This document shows, in pieces, positions 1-8,652 of a DNA stretch of 35,672 nucleotides (position 1 is its first letter; every line of letters begins with the position of its first letter). The stretch lies in contig JBFMCL010000029.1 in assembly GCA_040754395.1 (NCBI GenBank), positions 1-35,672 of the forward strand, given 5' to 3'. The translations under genes and the position numbers were made by a program. A model generated the notes under the pieces. That model saw only the letters and a list, made by a program, of their open reading frames with translations. It had not been told where the DNA came from and ran no database searches. Source of the stretch: Nitrospirota bacterium. GTDB lineage: Bacteria > Nitrospirota > Thermodesulfovibrionia > Thermodesulfovibrionales > SM23-35.

Positions 1-1
1 A

Positions 2-94
2 TACTGGTTATTGGCTGATGTTTATAAAGGAAGGACTTTTGTCGATGGTGTATTGAAGCAGGAAACCAAGGTGCTTGAAAGGATGGCCGCCTAA
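2..94 (+). CDS. C-terminal tail of an unrecognised protein (partial at left edge)
   Basis: An open frame enters from the left edge and ends at TAA 92-94. It encodes about 30 residues that include DVYKGRTFVDGVLKQE and end in LERMAA. The composition looks protein-like and it lies just upstream of transposase debris, so it could be the end of a mobile-element or neighbouring gene. I do not recognise the family. Too little is visible to assign a function. Confidence 0.35.
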   Translation, partial: YWLLADVYKGRTFVDGVLKQETKVLERMAA

Positions 95-128
95 ATGCTT
101 TTTACACACCTATTGACATGACTCCGAA

Positions 129-185
129 ATGAAGGTCGAGATGGCCAAGTTAAAGAAGGAATTGGAAGAGTATAAAAAGCAATGA
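129..185 (+). CDS. Very short lysine/glutamate-rich ORF, doubtful
   Basis: An 18-codon ATG-to-TGA frame encodes MKVEMAKLKKELEEYKKQ, a short amphipathic helix. No convincing ribosome-binding site precedes it. It lies in the debris region and may be a fragment of a larger broken gene rather than an expressed peptide. Bases 186-329 after it hold nothing else I can name. Confidence 0.12.
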   Translation: MKVEMAKLKKELEEYKKQ

Positions 186-329
186 AATGAAATCCAGCCA
201 CATAAAGAGGCGCTTCCCTTGATTTGCACGGGGGCAGAGCGTTGACAGGTAGAGACTCAGGATAGCACATGAGTCAAGCCTTCCGGTTAAGATAGTTTAC
301 CCAAACATCTTGACCAAAGGAGGAAGGAC

Positions 330-482
330 ATGACTCAGAGACAGTATATCATTAACCGGAATCTCAATATTCTGGAATCAGGGAAGACCCTCGGCAATAT
401 CAGTGAAGCCTGTCGGACCCGGAAAGATCCTTTACAACGTTGGAGATTCCCCACACCGCCTGCGCCATGGAGCGGTAATTAA
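330..482 (+). pseudogene. 5' remnant of a helix-turn-helix transposase gene
   Basis: The ATG at 330 follows a good AGGAGG-type site (about 318-325). The first 29 residues (MTQRQYIINRN..., then GKTLGNISEACR) match, from memory, the N-terminal helix-turn-helix region of DDE integrase-type transposases, where the motif normally continues into a KLGVSRQHYYD-like recognition helix. Here the similarity stops at about base 415. The frame then continues 21 codons through the antisense strand of the M28 peptidase gene and stops at TAA 480-482. No catalytic domain is present, so the element is dead. Transposase assignment rests on motif memory, moderate confidence. Confidence 0.5.
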
Positions 483-1482
483 GCTTTTCGTAAGTGTCTT
501 GTGCAGTATGGTAGAAATCGTAGCGAAACAGGGCTGTGTCAGTGACCATGACGGCAGGATACCCTTCTTCCCAGAACGACCAGTGATCTGACCAGTCTAT
601 TCCGGTGATCCATCCCGGAGCCGAAATGCCTTCGGACGGAAAAGCTGTTTTTGCCCTGAAAACACCTATTGCGCGATGAACCAGCGATCTGGAGGGAATG
701 TTGCCCACGAAGGCAAGGAAGTTTCCTGTAGCAGGATAGAACCAGCTGAGGGGGAAGGGATATTTTTGGCTTCCCTGCATGTCTGAATACCATCCTATTG
801 TTTCAAGGGAAAACATCGCAAGGATATTTTCATTGCGGGCACGAACAAAAGACGAATATCTGCGGCTTCCCATGTCGCCGGTATGGAAGAACGGGGGCTC
901 TTCATTCACAAATGCCACAAATCGTATTGTTCGGGAGGGATTTGTCATTTTCATAAGCCTTGCCATCTCAAGGAGCGCTGCAACACCAGAGGCATTGTCA
1001 TTTGCGCCGGGGCTTCCTATTACCGAGTCATAGTGTGCACCTACAAGAATGATTTCTTCAGGTCGTGAACTCCCGGGTATTTCAGCAGCAATATTCCATA
1101 CGGGCACTTTTTCTGTCTGATATTCCTGTTTTGCAACGTCATATCCCAGATTCCTGAATACACGTTCAATATAATTTGCAGCAGTGACAAGTCGCTCGTA
1201 ATGCCAGATGTTCCTTTCACCTATGGTGTAGGACAATATGAAGACATGTTCCTCCAATTGAGTTTTGAGGAACTCTTCGTCTGAAGAGAGGGATTGGTGA
1301 GTCCCCGCATACGGATCTCCGGGCATATTCGTCATGTACCTGAGCATGGCGAACAGAAGCAAGGCCATGATAATTAATCCTATGAAAAGGAAAGCAGGAA
1401 AAGGAATCATTTTTTCAGGATTTCGGTGCATATATTCTACCGGAAACACAGCCAGGATATCTCTCATTATACATGCTTTCAT
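400..1482 (-). CDS. Membrane-anchored M28-family zinc aminopeptidase
   Basis: A 360-residue protein with one membrane anchor at about residues 27-47, so the catalytic domain should lie outside the cytoplasmic membrane. M28 signatures are in order: GAHYDS (H150, D152), GANDNASG (D162), NEE (E194, E195), E227 in SLETIGW, and H325 in FYHTAQDT. These supply the two-zinc site and the general base. The family removes N-terminal amino acids from peptides; the substrate here is unknown. The start is uncertain because no candidate ATG has a good ribosome-binding site; Met25 just before the anchor is an alternative. The last four residues (DRLH) and the stop come from the adjoining transposase remnant, so the native C-terminus appears to have been replaced after the last conserved motif. 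It is divergently oriented from the AsmA-like gene. Confidence 0.85.
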   Translation of the reverse strand: MKACIMRDILAVFPVEYMHRNPEKMIPFPAFLFIGLIIMALLLFAMLRYMTNMPGDPYAGTHQSLSSDEEFLKTQLEEHVFILSYTIGERNIWHYERLVTAANYIERVFRNLGYDVAKQEYQTEKVPVWNIAAEIPGSSRPEEIILVGAHYDSVIGSPGANDNASGVAALLEMARLMKMTNPSRTIRFVAFVNEEPPFFHTGDMGSRRYSSFVRARNENILAMFSLETIGWYSDMQGSQKYPFPLSWFYPATGNFLAFVGNIPSRSLVHRAIGVFRAKTAFPSEGISAPGWITGIDWSDHWSFWEEGYPAVMVTDTALFRYDFYHTAQDTYEKLNYRSMAQAVWGISNVVKDLSGSDRLH

Positions 1483-1614
1483 GTTATTGCAGGTGTTTCC
1501 GATGTTCAGGATGAGATTTCTCTGCGCATGCTATGCCTGCCCCCGAAATCCGTGAGGGTTACCGCAGCATTGCAGAAGCTTTTTTCTGTACGTAACCTTT
1601 GGGAGACGCTGCTG

Positions 1615-1643
1615 TTGAACTCCCCGGTTTTATTTAGTGTAAT
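1615..1643 (+). promoter_or_regulatory. Possible sigma-70 promoter for the AsmA-like operon
   Basis: TTGAAC (1615-1620) and TGTAAT (1638-1643) are separated by 17 bases. The predicted transcription start would fall within a few bases of the ATG at 1652, implying a nearly leaderless message. That agrees with the weak ribosome-binding site there. Motif match only. Confidence 0.35.
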
Positions 1644-1651
1644 ATTAAAGT

Positions 1652-4600
1652 ATGACAACGACTGCAAGGCGTGTCGTGAGGATTATTTCTACAGGATTGC
1701 TCGCACTGCTGCTTCTTCTTGTTACCCTCTCATACGTGTACTATCTCGAGATGAAAAAGATACTACTCGCGAAGATATCTGCGCGGTCAACCGTGTTCAT
1801 CGGGCAGAAGGTTGATATCGGGGACATGTCATTCAGTCCTTCCGCAGGGATAACACTTCATGACATTACCGTGCAGAACCCAAAAGGCTTTGCACAGGGC
1901 CAACTGCTCAGGATAGAAAGAATATTCCTCAGCATGAAATACCGGGCTCTTTTCAGCGGGCGTTTTCATTTCCACACCATTGCCGTGCATTTCCCAGAAC
2001 TCGCAATAGTGAGAGATGCAAACGGAAGACTGAACCTTTCAGAGAAGCTTATGCAGTTTTTCGCGAGAGAACCGACAATCCGGTACCAGATAGATGAGTT
2101 TGCGATCATCGACGGAACTGTTGATATCAACGGGGATAAGAGATTCAGGAACCATCATGTAAGGCTTTCCCTAAGGGACCTCTCTTCCGAGAAAGGCAGG
2201 AAGACCCTTATCCGGGGCTCCACCATTCTTACGGGAGAGAGCAGGGTCAAAATTGACGGATGGGCCTATCTGAAGGATGAACCAAAAAGACTGAATATCT
2301 CTGTTTCGTCACAGGGATTTTCCCTGTCTGCGCTGGGGAACTATTTTGAATCGCATGGCATCGATACAAACAAAGCAAAGGTGATTTTTGTCCTGAGCGC
2401 TGATGGCGATACCGGGAAAGGGTTTCATCTCTCAACAGACGTGCGCATAAAGAACGCGGAGTTCTCTTTTCTCAGAGATGATCTGCAGGAGATTCTTGTG
2501 AATATGCAAGCCTTCCTGAGCATTCCGGACCAGTCCCTCTCGATCGAAAATATTTCTCTCCGGGCAGGAGGTCTGACGGCTGCGTCAGCCAAAGGAGAAA
2601 TCAGGAAGACGCAGCAGGACGTATCCTACAATGCGGTGCTGAACATCAGCAATCTTGATCTGTCAGTGCTGAATTTCATGAAGGACATGAAAATACGCGG
2701 AATAGTGCATTCCGAAAATCTGCGGGTCAGGGGAAGCCTGAAAAAAGCACTTCCGCAAGTAGCAGGCAGTCTCCGTCTGAAGGATGGTGCATTCAGCACA
2801 AAGACTGAAGATATCGCGGGCATACATGCAGAGTGTGAATTCCTGTCAGGGGGGGAAATGGCAGTGAAGGCGCAGGTGCGTGCAACGCTTTCGAAAGCAT
2901 TCGGATATCTCCTCAGCAGCCCTGCGGACACGGATATCATCCTGCATGCCAGGGGCACCCCCGATGTCATGACAATGACATCTTCCGCGAAAATTTCTCC
3001 TGTCCGGATACATACAAAAGAAGGGAAAATGCTTTCTGCAGAAAGCATTGCCTTTGACGCGGACAGTACTGTCAGGCACCGGTCAATTGCAGGAAAAAGC
3101 AGGTTAACAATGAAGGGCGTTCAGGTTGGCGGGCACACAATCCCCCTGATACACGGCAGATCGACTGTTGCCTACAGGGAACACAGCATTACCGCGACAG
3201 ATACCGTGGTTGAGGGTGAGGGGTTCAATGTCTCTGCCGGGCATGCAACGATCAGCCTGCCGGGGAAGACAGCACGCAGTGCGCTCTCAGTCGACATGCA
3301 AAGGTTCAATGCTGCATGGACAGTAAGGGATGCCGGCATCAGGGATGCTGCATTTTCCCTTCGGGTGGCGAAAAGGAACGCCCTGCTTTCCGGAGATGTG
3401 GGATTTTCGGTAAGGCAGGCATTCTACGGCGGATCGCAAGCCGGCGTCATCAGGGGAAAAGGACGGTTTAATGACAGGGAATTTTCGCTTGATATCACGG
3501 ATGCGCAAGTTCCCCGCGGCAACCTGAAACTGACTGCAAAGGGAAAGATGGCAGAAGGTCCTTTCCCGATAAAGATCACGGCAAGCGCTGAGAATATCGA
3601 CATGGAGAACCTGTCAAAAGCAGCGTCGAAAATATCCGGCGTGCCATATTCCGTCACGGGAAATATCAAAACGTTCAGCTTTGAAGGGATGGTCAGCTCT
3701 GCAGAGTCTCTGACAGGCAAGGCAGGAATGCAGGCAGAAAAAGTTTTTGTACTTGATAAGAAAAACAGAAATGTCCTGAGGGAAGGTATGGCATCGGGTG
3801 AGATTGACTTCAGAGGGGAGGATGCGGATTTCCGGCTTCGTGCAGCCGCAGGAAAGATAACGGCAGACATGTCCGGTTCGGTACAAAGCGTCATGAAGAA
3901 AGAACGAACGGCGGCGATCCGGATCAGGCTGCCGGAGCTGTATTTGACGGACATCAGGGAGACATTCTGGGATGTCTTTCCGGACAGCATGCTCTATACG
4001 GGCCTCGAGGGATCTGTTGCCCCGGATCTTTCAGTCCGGTACGGCAGGGATACCCTCAACGTCTCGGGAAATCTGGCCTGTAAGGATGTTGTCCTTCAGG
4101 GGGAAAACGGGGAGTATTCCATAGGTCCGGTCAACGGGATCATTCCGGTTATCTACAGCAGGGGCGTTCAGCAACAGAAGGGATTGCATCTGCCCTCATT
4201 CGAGCGGACCGAATTCAGCAACCTCAGAAAGTACTACTCCCACACGACACCTTCCAAGGACTTTACCAGGATAACGATAGGGTCTGTCAATTATGGATTC
4301 AGGTTTCTTGAGAATGTGGAAGTCTGGATAAAACAGGATGGCGGTTTTTTGAATATCAGTCATTTTAGTGGTAATATATTTGGAGGAAAACTGAATGGTT
4401 CTGCGGTGATTGATATGACGGAAGATATTACCTACAGGGCGGGAATTCTCCTGGAGGGCCTCAGCCTGACCAGGCTCTGTGACAGCATGGAACCGATTAA
4501 GGGATACATATCCGGAAAGGTAAACGGTATCGCAAGCCTGAAAGGTTCCGGTCGGGGTATTGCTGAACTGATAGGCAAGGCGGATTTCTGGACATACAGC

Positions 4601-4882
4601 ACTGATGATGAAAAGACGAAAATCAGCAGGGAGTTTTTGCGCGAGGTCGGGGGTCCGTCCATTAAGGCGTATCTTGGCGACCGGAAGTTCAGCAAAGGGA
4701 TCATGAACCTGTATCTGCAGAAGGGGTTTGTAATTTTCAGGGAACTCGAGATATCCAACAGGAATTTCTTCGGCATCCAGGACCTTTCTGTGAAGGTTGC
4801 GCCGTTCAACAACAGGATTGCGATCGACCATCTGATGTGGTCGATAACAGAAGCAGCCCAGAGGGCGAAAAAGAAGGGATAA
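1652..4882 (+). CDS. Large AsmA/YdbH-like envelope protein
   Basis: A 1076-residue protein with one N-terminal membrane segment (about residues 12-32), followed by a long beta-rich region. The start of the periplasmic part has an AsmA-type pattern: VDIGDMSFSPSAGITLHDI, then a positive-inside-like YRALFSGRFHFHTIAVHFPEL stretch. The C-terminal part (about 850-1050) resembles the end of AsmA/TamB/YdbH-type proteins. Members of this superfamily bridge inner and outer membranes and move phospholipid along a beta groove. The next gene encodes a DUF1318 (YdbL-like) lipoprotein, which is the E. coli ydbH-ynbE-ydbL arrangement, so a YdbH-like role is inferred. The start is the first Met before the anchor; the ribosome-binding site is poor. 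Generic AsmA/DUF748 membership is firm, the YdbH equivalence is not. Confidence 0.75.
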   Translation: MTTTARRVVRIISTGLLALLLLLVTLSYVYYLEMKKILLAKISARSTVFIGQKVDIGDMSFSPSAGITLHDITVQNPKGFAQGQLLRIERIFLSMKYRALFSGRFHFHTIAVHFPELAIVRDANGRLNLSEKLMQFFAREPTIRYQIDEFAIIDGTVDINGDKRFRNHHVRLSLRDLSSEKGRKTLIRGSTILTGESRVKIDGWAYLKDEPKRLNISVSSQGFSLSALGNYFESHGIDTNKAKVIFVLSADGDTGKGFHLSTDVRIKNAEFSFLRDDLQEILVNMQAFLSIPDQSLSIENISLRAGGLTAASAKGEIRKTQQDVSYNAVLNISNLDLSVLNFMKDMKIRGIVHSENLRVRGSLKKALPQVAGSLRLKDGAFSTKTEDIAGIHAECEFLSGGEMAVKAQVRATLSKAFGYLLSSPADTDIILHARGTPDVMTMTSSAKISPVRIHTKEGKMLSAESIAFDADSTVRHRSIAGKSRLTMKGVQVGGHTIPLIHGRSTVAYREHSITATDTVVEGEGFNVSAGHATISLPGKTARSALSVDMQRFNAAWTVRDAGIRDAAFSLRVAKRNALLSGDVGFSVRQAFYGGSQAGVIRGKGRFNDREFSLDITDAQVPRGNLKLTAKGKMAEGPFPIKITASAENIDMENLSKAASKISGVPYSVTGNIKTFSFEGMVSSAESLTGKAGMQAEKVFVLDKKNRNVLREGMASGEIDFRGEDADFRLRAAAGKITADMSGSVQSVMKKERTAAIRIRLPELYLTDIRETFWDVFPDSMLYTGLEGSVAPDLSVRYGRDTLNVSGNLACKDVVLQGENGEYSIGPVNGIIPVIYSRGVQQQKGLHLPSFERTEFSNLRKYYSHTTPSKDFTRITIGSVNYGFRFLENVEVWIKQDGGFLNISHFSGNIFGGKLNGSAVIDMTEDITYRAGILLEGLSLTRLCDSMEPIKGYISGKVNGIASLKGSGRGIAELIGKADFWTYSTDDEKTKISREFLREVGGPSIKAYLGDRKFSKGIMNLYLQKGFVIFRELEISNRNFFGIQDLSVKVAPFNNRIAIDHLMWSITEAAQRAKKKG

Positions 4883-4914
4883 TGCAAAGAATTTATTCAA
4901 GGAGGGATAGAGGC

Positions 4915-5529
4915 ATGAAACGCAAGATAACGTTTCTTTCAGGAGTGCTTTTCTTCACGCTGATGGCATGCGCAGTCATTACGGTGAATATTTACTTCCC
5001 GGAGAAAGATGTCAAGGAAGCGTATAAGGCGCTTGAAAAAGAACTTATGGGAACAGACAAGAAAGAGGGAACAACACCGGCAGGCAAACCGGAAAGCTCC
5101 ATACGTTTTGAATTCGTCAGTTCTGCGTATGCGCAGGAACCCGGCCTCTCCGAAAAGATAGCGGAAATCGTAAAAAAAATGCCGGACGTGGTTGATGCCT
5201 ACGGGGAAATGGGTGCCAGAATCAATGCTATCGACCGGCTAAGAGGAAGCGGGGTTGTGGGTGAGGCAAACAACGGACTTCTGGTCCTCAGGGAAGGGAC
5301 CATTTCGCCTGATGACAAAAAGCTCGTGGACATGGAGAATGCCGACAGAACGACGGTAATGAAGGGTATGACGAAAGCGATTATCAGAATCAACAGGGTG
5401 CCGGAAAATGAGGCGAATATGAAGCAGGTCATGCCTCAGGCAGTTGAGCAGTTTGCTGCGATCAGGCGTGATGCTGCCAAACAGGGGTGGTGGATTCAGA
5501 GTCCTGACGGGAACTGGGCCAGAAAATAA
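4915..5529 (+). CDS. DUF1318 (YdbL-like) lipoprotein
   Basis: A 204-residue protein. The ATG at 4915 is preceded by AAGGAGGG (about 4899-4905), which decides the start over in-frame ATGs upstream. The signal peptide ends in a lipobox LMAC with Cys19; Ala at +2 is compatible with outer-membrane sorting. After it comes VITVNIYFPEKDVKEA, then a linker with an AYAQ motif (about 71-74) that looks like a leftover signal-peptidase site, then the DUF1318 domain ending QGWWIQSPDGNWARK, very close to the end of E. coli YdbL. YdbL is a periplasmic partner of the YdbH-YnbE lipid-transfer bridge. The lipoprotein head resembles YnbE in position and beta character, so this may be a YnbE-YdbL fusion (inference). 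It starts 32 bases after the AsmA-like gene and is probably co-transcribed. Confidence 0.75.
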   Translation: MKRKITFLSGVLFFTLMACAVITVNIYFPEKDVKEAYKALEKELMGTDKKEGTTPAGKPESSIRFEFVSSAYAQEPGLSEKIAEIVKKMPDVVDAYGEMGARINAIDRLRGSGVVGEANNGLLVLREGTISPDDKKLVDMENADRTTVMKGMTKAIIRINRVPENEANMKQVMPQAVEQFAAIRRDAAKQGWWIQSPDGNWARK

Positions 5530-5565
5530 GTGCACAGAAACCCGAAGTGCAGGGGTATAATTGAC

Positions 5566-6090
5566 ATGATCCGGAAAAGGATTTTGAAAGGGATCGTGTT
5601 CTTTGTCCTGTCAGGATATCTCTGTCTCGACCTGTGTTTTCCCTTTGCGGTACATGCCACGTTCGAGAAGGCAGACAAGGTTGTAGTGATCAAGAGCAAA
5701 CGGCTCATGATGCTGATGAAAGAATGTAAGATTGTCAGGGCATACCGGGTTGCCCTGGGGCAGCAACCTGTCGGACATAAAACCAAGTCCGGAGACAAAA
5801 AAACTCCTGAGGGAAAATATGTTCTGGATTCAAGAAAAACAGACAGCAAATTCCATCTGGCGATACATATTTCGTATCCGAACGGTGCTGATGTGGCAAA
5901 TGCCGAGCAGCTCGGCGCAATGCCGGGCGGAGACATCATGATACACGGTTTGCCCAAAAAAATGCAGGATGTCGGCGAATTGCACAGACTGACTGACTGG
6001 ACTGACGGATGTATTGCAGTGACGAATAAGGAGATGGAGGAGATCTGGAACCTTGTCCCGAACGGTACCCCGATAGAAATAAAGCCCTAA
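5566..6090 (+). CDS. L,D-transpeptidase (YkuD / ErfK-YbiS family)
   Basis: From the ATG at 5566 the protein is 174 residues, with an export signal over residues 5-30. The YkuD domain is clear: early KADKVVVIKSKR strand, GDKKTPEGKY, HGLP with His127, and the active-site motif TDGCIAV with Cys149. These enzymes form 3-3 peptidoglycan cross-links or attach proteins to peptidoglycan through a Cys acyl-enzyme in the periplasm. A GTG at 5530 would give 12 more residues but lacks a ribosome-binding site, while AGGGG lies upstream of 5566. It sits 36 bases after the DUF1318 gene, so all three envelope genes may form one operon. It has no LysM or other wall-binding domain. Confidence 0.85.
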   Translation: MIRKRILKGIVFFVLSGYLCLDLCFPFAVHATFEKADKVVVIKSKRLMMLMKECKIVRAYRVALGQQPVGHKTKSGDKKTPEGKYVLDSRKTDSKFHLAIHISYPNGADVANAEQLGAMPGGDIMIHGLPKKMQDVGELHRLTDWTDGCIAVTNKEMEEIWNLVPNGTPIEIKP

Positions 6091-6105
6091 GGCAGCGGGT
6101 CTGCC
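6091..6105. terminator. Short hairpin between convergent genes
   Basis: GGCAG and CTGCC form a 5-bp stem with a 5-base loop, one base after the L,D-transpeptidase stop and just before the stop of the convergent TPR gene. There is no clear T run on either strand, so termination is only a possibility. Confidence 0.2.
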
Positions 6106-6111
6106 CCTTCC

Positions 6112-7272
6112 TCAGTTGATGATGTTCCGGAGGATGTCTGCCTTTTCCCTGTCAAGCTTCATGAGTGTCTGATATGCGCCAAATGCGCTTACCGTGTCTC
6201 CTGAAAGAAAATGGGTGATCCCGAGGTTGAAGTGCGCAACAGGGTTATCCGGTTCTATGGCAAGCAGCTTTCTGAAGGTGTCAATCGCCTGGGGATACTG
6301 GCTGTCCAGAAGGTACATGGTACCGAGGTTATTGTAAGTTTCGGAAGAATCCGGATTGAGGTCGAGGACTTTCTTGTATATCCCGATCGCGTCAGGGTAC
6401 CGGCCGAGTTTGTAGTAAACCAGTCCCAGATTCAGGTATGCTTCCAGGTAATCCGGCTTCAGGGTCAATGCCTGGGAATATGCGTCTATCGCCTGAAAAT
6501 ACCTGCCTGTTTTCTCAAACCCGGAGCCGAGAAGGAAGTAATCCACCGGGTCACGGGAGATCTTTTCCGGTTCTTTTTTTTCCGGAAGCACCGGAGGGAT
6601 ACTGACAATCCTGCGTTGTGCGGATCTGTGTTTTTCGAGTTCACGTGCAGTGTCTTTCAGAAAGACCGCACCGTTATTGTGGGGAAATTTTTTTGGTATA
6701 AAGACCGCTGCCCCTATGACCTCTCCCTGCATATTGAACAGAGGGCTGCCGCTTTTTTGCTGTGTGACGGGAATGGAAATCTGGAATAGTTTGTCCTTTC
6801 TGATGATGTTTTTCACGGTCCCTTTTTCAGTCACGGACTCTCCTCCTGACGGGCCGCGTGTCAGGACAATATCGTCTCCCGGCTTTAACGGAAAGTCCGG
6901 CGCGAGTTTGGCAGAAGGAAGATCTTTTGCCTCAACCCTGATCAGTGCAAGATTGTTCGTACACCTTGAGGAAATCAGTTCCTGAATCGGCAGATGAATG
7001 CCGCTGTGAAGCTCGATATCAACACGGCTGTCTGTTCTTTTAAGCCACTGGACAATAATAAGGCAATCGGTTGCGATGATTCCTTCAGAGTCGAGAATAA
7101 CCCCTCCTGCGGACATGAGATGATTGCCGTCCCTGTCGTCGAGATATATGGTCACCGCGACATCTTTGTTATGCATTAACGCATCGGAACCTCCCGAGTA
7201 CGCGGGGCAAATGAGGATCCACAGCACAATTACCGCGGTCAGCGGAATGAATCTAAGAAGGTTTATTTTCAT
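6112..7272 (-). CDS. Exported degenerate trypsin-like domain with TPR repeats
   Basis: A 386-residue protein with an N-terminal signal or anchor (residues 5-25). Residues about 35-210 follow an HtrA/trypsin-like fold: GGVILDSEGIIATD, NNLALIRV, then QKSGSPLFNMQGEVIGAA. In active HtrA proteins the first block carries the catalytic His (TNNHVV), the second the Asp and the third GNSGGP. Here the His is replaced (ATDCLI), the Asp position is Asn107 or its neighbour, and only Ser174 remains, so proteolysis is unlikely. Residues about 240-380 hold at least three to four TPR units (AIDAYSQALTLKPDYLEAY and similar). The likely role is a periplasmic binding or scaffold protein. The gene is convergent with the transpeptidase and divergent from the adaptor gene. 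Confidence 0.75.
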   Translation of the reverse strand: MKINLLRFIPLTAVIVLWILICPAYSGGSDALMHNKDVAVTIYLDDRDGNHLMSAGGVILDSEGIIATDCLIIVQWLKRTDSRVDIELHSGIHLPIQELISSRCTNNLALIRVEAKDLPSAKLAPDFPLKPGDDIVLTRGPSGGESVTEKGTVKNIIRKDKLFQISIPVTQQKSGSPLFNMQGEVIGAAVFIPKKFPHNNGAVFLKDTARELEKHRSAQRRIVSIPPVLPEKKEPEKISRDPVDYFLLGSGFEKTGRYFQAIDAYSQALTLKPDYLEAYLNLGLVYYKLGRYPDAIGIYKKVLDLNPDSSETYNNLGTMYLLDSQYPQAIDTFRKLLAIEPDNPVAHFNLGITHFLSGDTVSAFGAYQTLMKLDREKADILRNIIN

Positions 7273-7434
7273 ATATGCGCATAAACTCAGGAATCACCAC
7301 AAACAAAGTATTATAATAGGTACAGGCACATTTTATAAATCACAGAACAAGCAGGATCCTGAACTGGCCGTATGCGGCAACGCAGAGGCAAATTTCGGGA
7401 ATCCTGTCTTCATATGCACGAGGAGTGTATTCTG

Positions 7435-8652
7435 ATGCCGAACGAAGACCTGTCACAGCTGAAAATCGACAAGACTGCTGAAATATATCAGCCGCAGAGA
7501 AAGCGGAAGGCGGTCTACTGGACAATTGGAATTGTCATTGCGGTACTGGTGATCGTTCTTTTTGCGGCCGGAGTGTTTACGCCTGCCGTGGAAGTGGAGC
7601 CCGCAAATGTGACGCAGATCTATCCGTCACAGACATTTACCCTTCTGAATGCAAGCGGATACGTGGTGGCGCAGCGCAAGGCTGCCGTTGCCTCCAAGGT
7701 GACCGCACGCCTCATTTCTCTCGCGGTGGAGGAGGGGAACAGGGTAAAAAAGGGCGAGATAATCGCCCGTCTTGAAAACGAGGATGTCAGGGCTGCATTG
7801 AATCAGGCAGAGGCGAATCTGAATGCTGCACGGTATGGTCTGGAGCAGTCGAGGGCAGAACTGAATGACGCAAGGGTCCAGTTCGAGAGAAACAGGAGCC
7901 TCATAGACAAGGGGTATGTTTCACAGGCAGAATTCGACTCCTCTGAAGCACGGTACAGGAAGGCTGTTGCTGCGGTTGCCGCAGCAGAGGCGGGTGTGAA
8001 GGCAGGCAGTGCCAGCCTCCAGAGCGCCCGTGTTGCACTTGAGTATACAATGATACGGGCTCCGTTCGATGCGGTGGTACTTACAAAAAATGCGGACATC
8101 GGGGATATTGTCACCCCCATTGGTGCTGCGGCTGATGCCAAAGCAGCGGTAGTGACCATTGCCGACATGGAATCCCTTCTGGTCGAGGTTGATGTGTCAG
8201 AGTCCAACCTTCACATGGTCAGGACAGGGCAGCCGTGCGAAATACAGCTTGATGCGCTTCCTGATGCCCGGTTCAGGGGCGAGGTGCATATGATCGTCCC
8301 TACGGCTGACAGGACCAAGGCAACGATACTGGTGAAAGTGCGTTTTGTCGATAAGGACAGCCGTGTATTGCCTGAAATGAGCGCGAAGGTTGCGTTCCTT
8401 TCACGGGAGATTACGGATGACGAAAGGGAGCCTCTGACCGCTCTGAGCAAAGCGGCGGTGGTAAAACGTAAAGGCGGGGATGTGGTATTCCTGATCCGTG
8501 AACACAGGGCATCGGAAACAGTCATCACAACAGGGAGGGAAATGCACGACATGATCGAGATTCTGGGCGGAATTAAGGCAGGTGACAGGGTTGTGCTCAA
8601 ACCGCTCGAGAAAATGAAGAACGGTCTGCGAATAAAGGTTGCCGAGCACTGA
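7435..8652 (+). CDS. MacA-like periplasmic adaptor (membrane fusion protein)
   Basis: From the ATG at 7435 the product is 405 residues; AGGAG at 7421-7425 supports this start over the ATG at 7372. One membrane anchor spans about residues 23-45. Then come the split biotinyl-lipoyl domain (VASKVTARLISLAVEEGNRVKKG and later YTMIRAPFDAVVL), an alpha-helical hairpin between them (about 110-205), and beta-barrel and membrane-proximal domains to the C-terminus. Adaptors of this kind couple an inner-membrane transporter to an outer-membrane channel. The stop overlaps the ATPase start by one base (TGATG), so translation is coupled. No TolC-like gene is in the window. Confidence 0.85.
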   Translation: MPNEDLSQLKIDKTAEIYQPQRKRKAVYWTIGIVIAVLVIVLFAAGVFTPAVEVEPANVTQIYPSQTFTLLNASGYVVAQRKAAVASKVTARLISLAVEEGNRVKKGEIIARLENEDVRAALNQAEANLNAARYGLEQSRAELNDARVQFERNRSLIDKGYVSQAEFDSSEARYRKAVAAVAAAEAGVKAGSASLQSARVALEYTMIRAPFDAVVLTKNADIGDIVTPIGAAADAKAAVVTIADMESLLVEVDVSESNLHMVRTGQPCEIQLDALPDARFRGEVHMIVPTADRTKATILVKVRFVDKDSRVLPEMSAKVAFLSREITDDEREPLTALSKAAVVKRKGGDVVFLIREHRASETVITTGREMHDMIEILGGIKAGDRVVLKPLEKMKNGLRIKVAEH

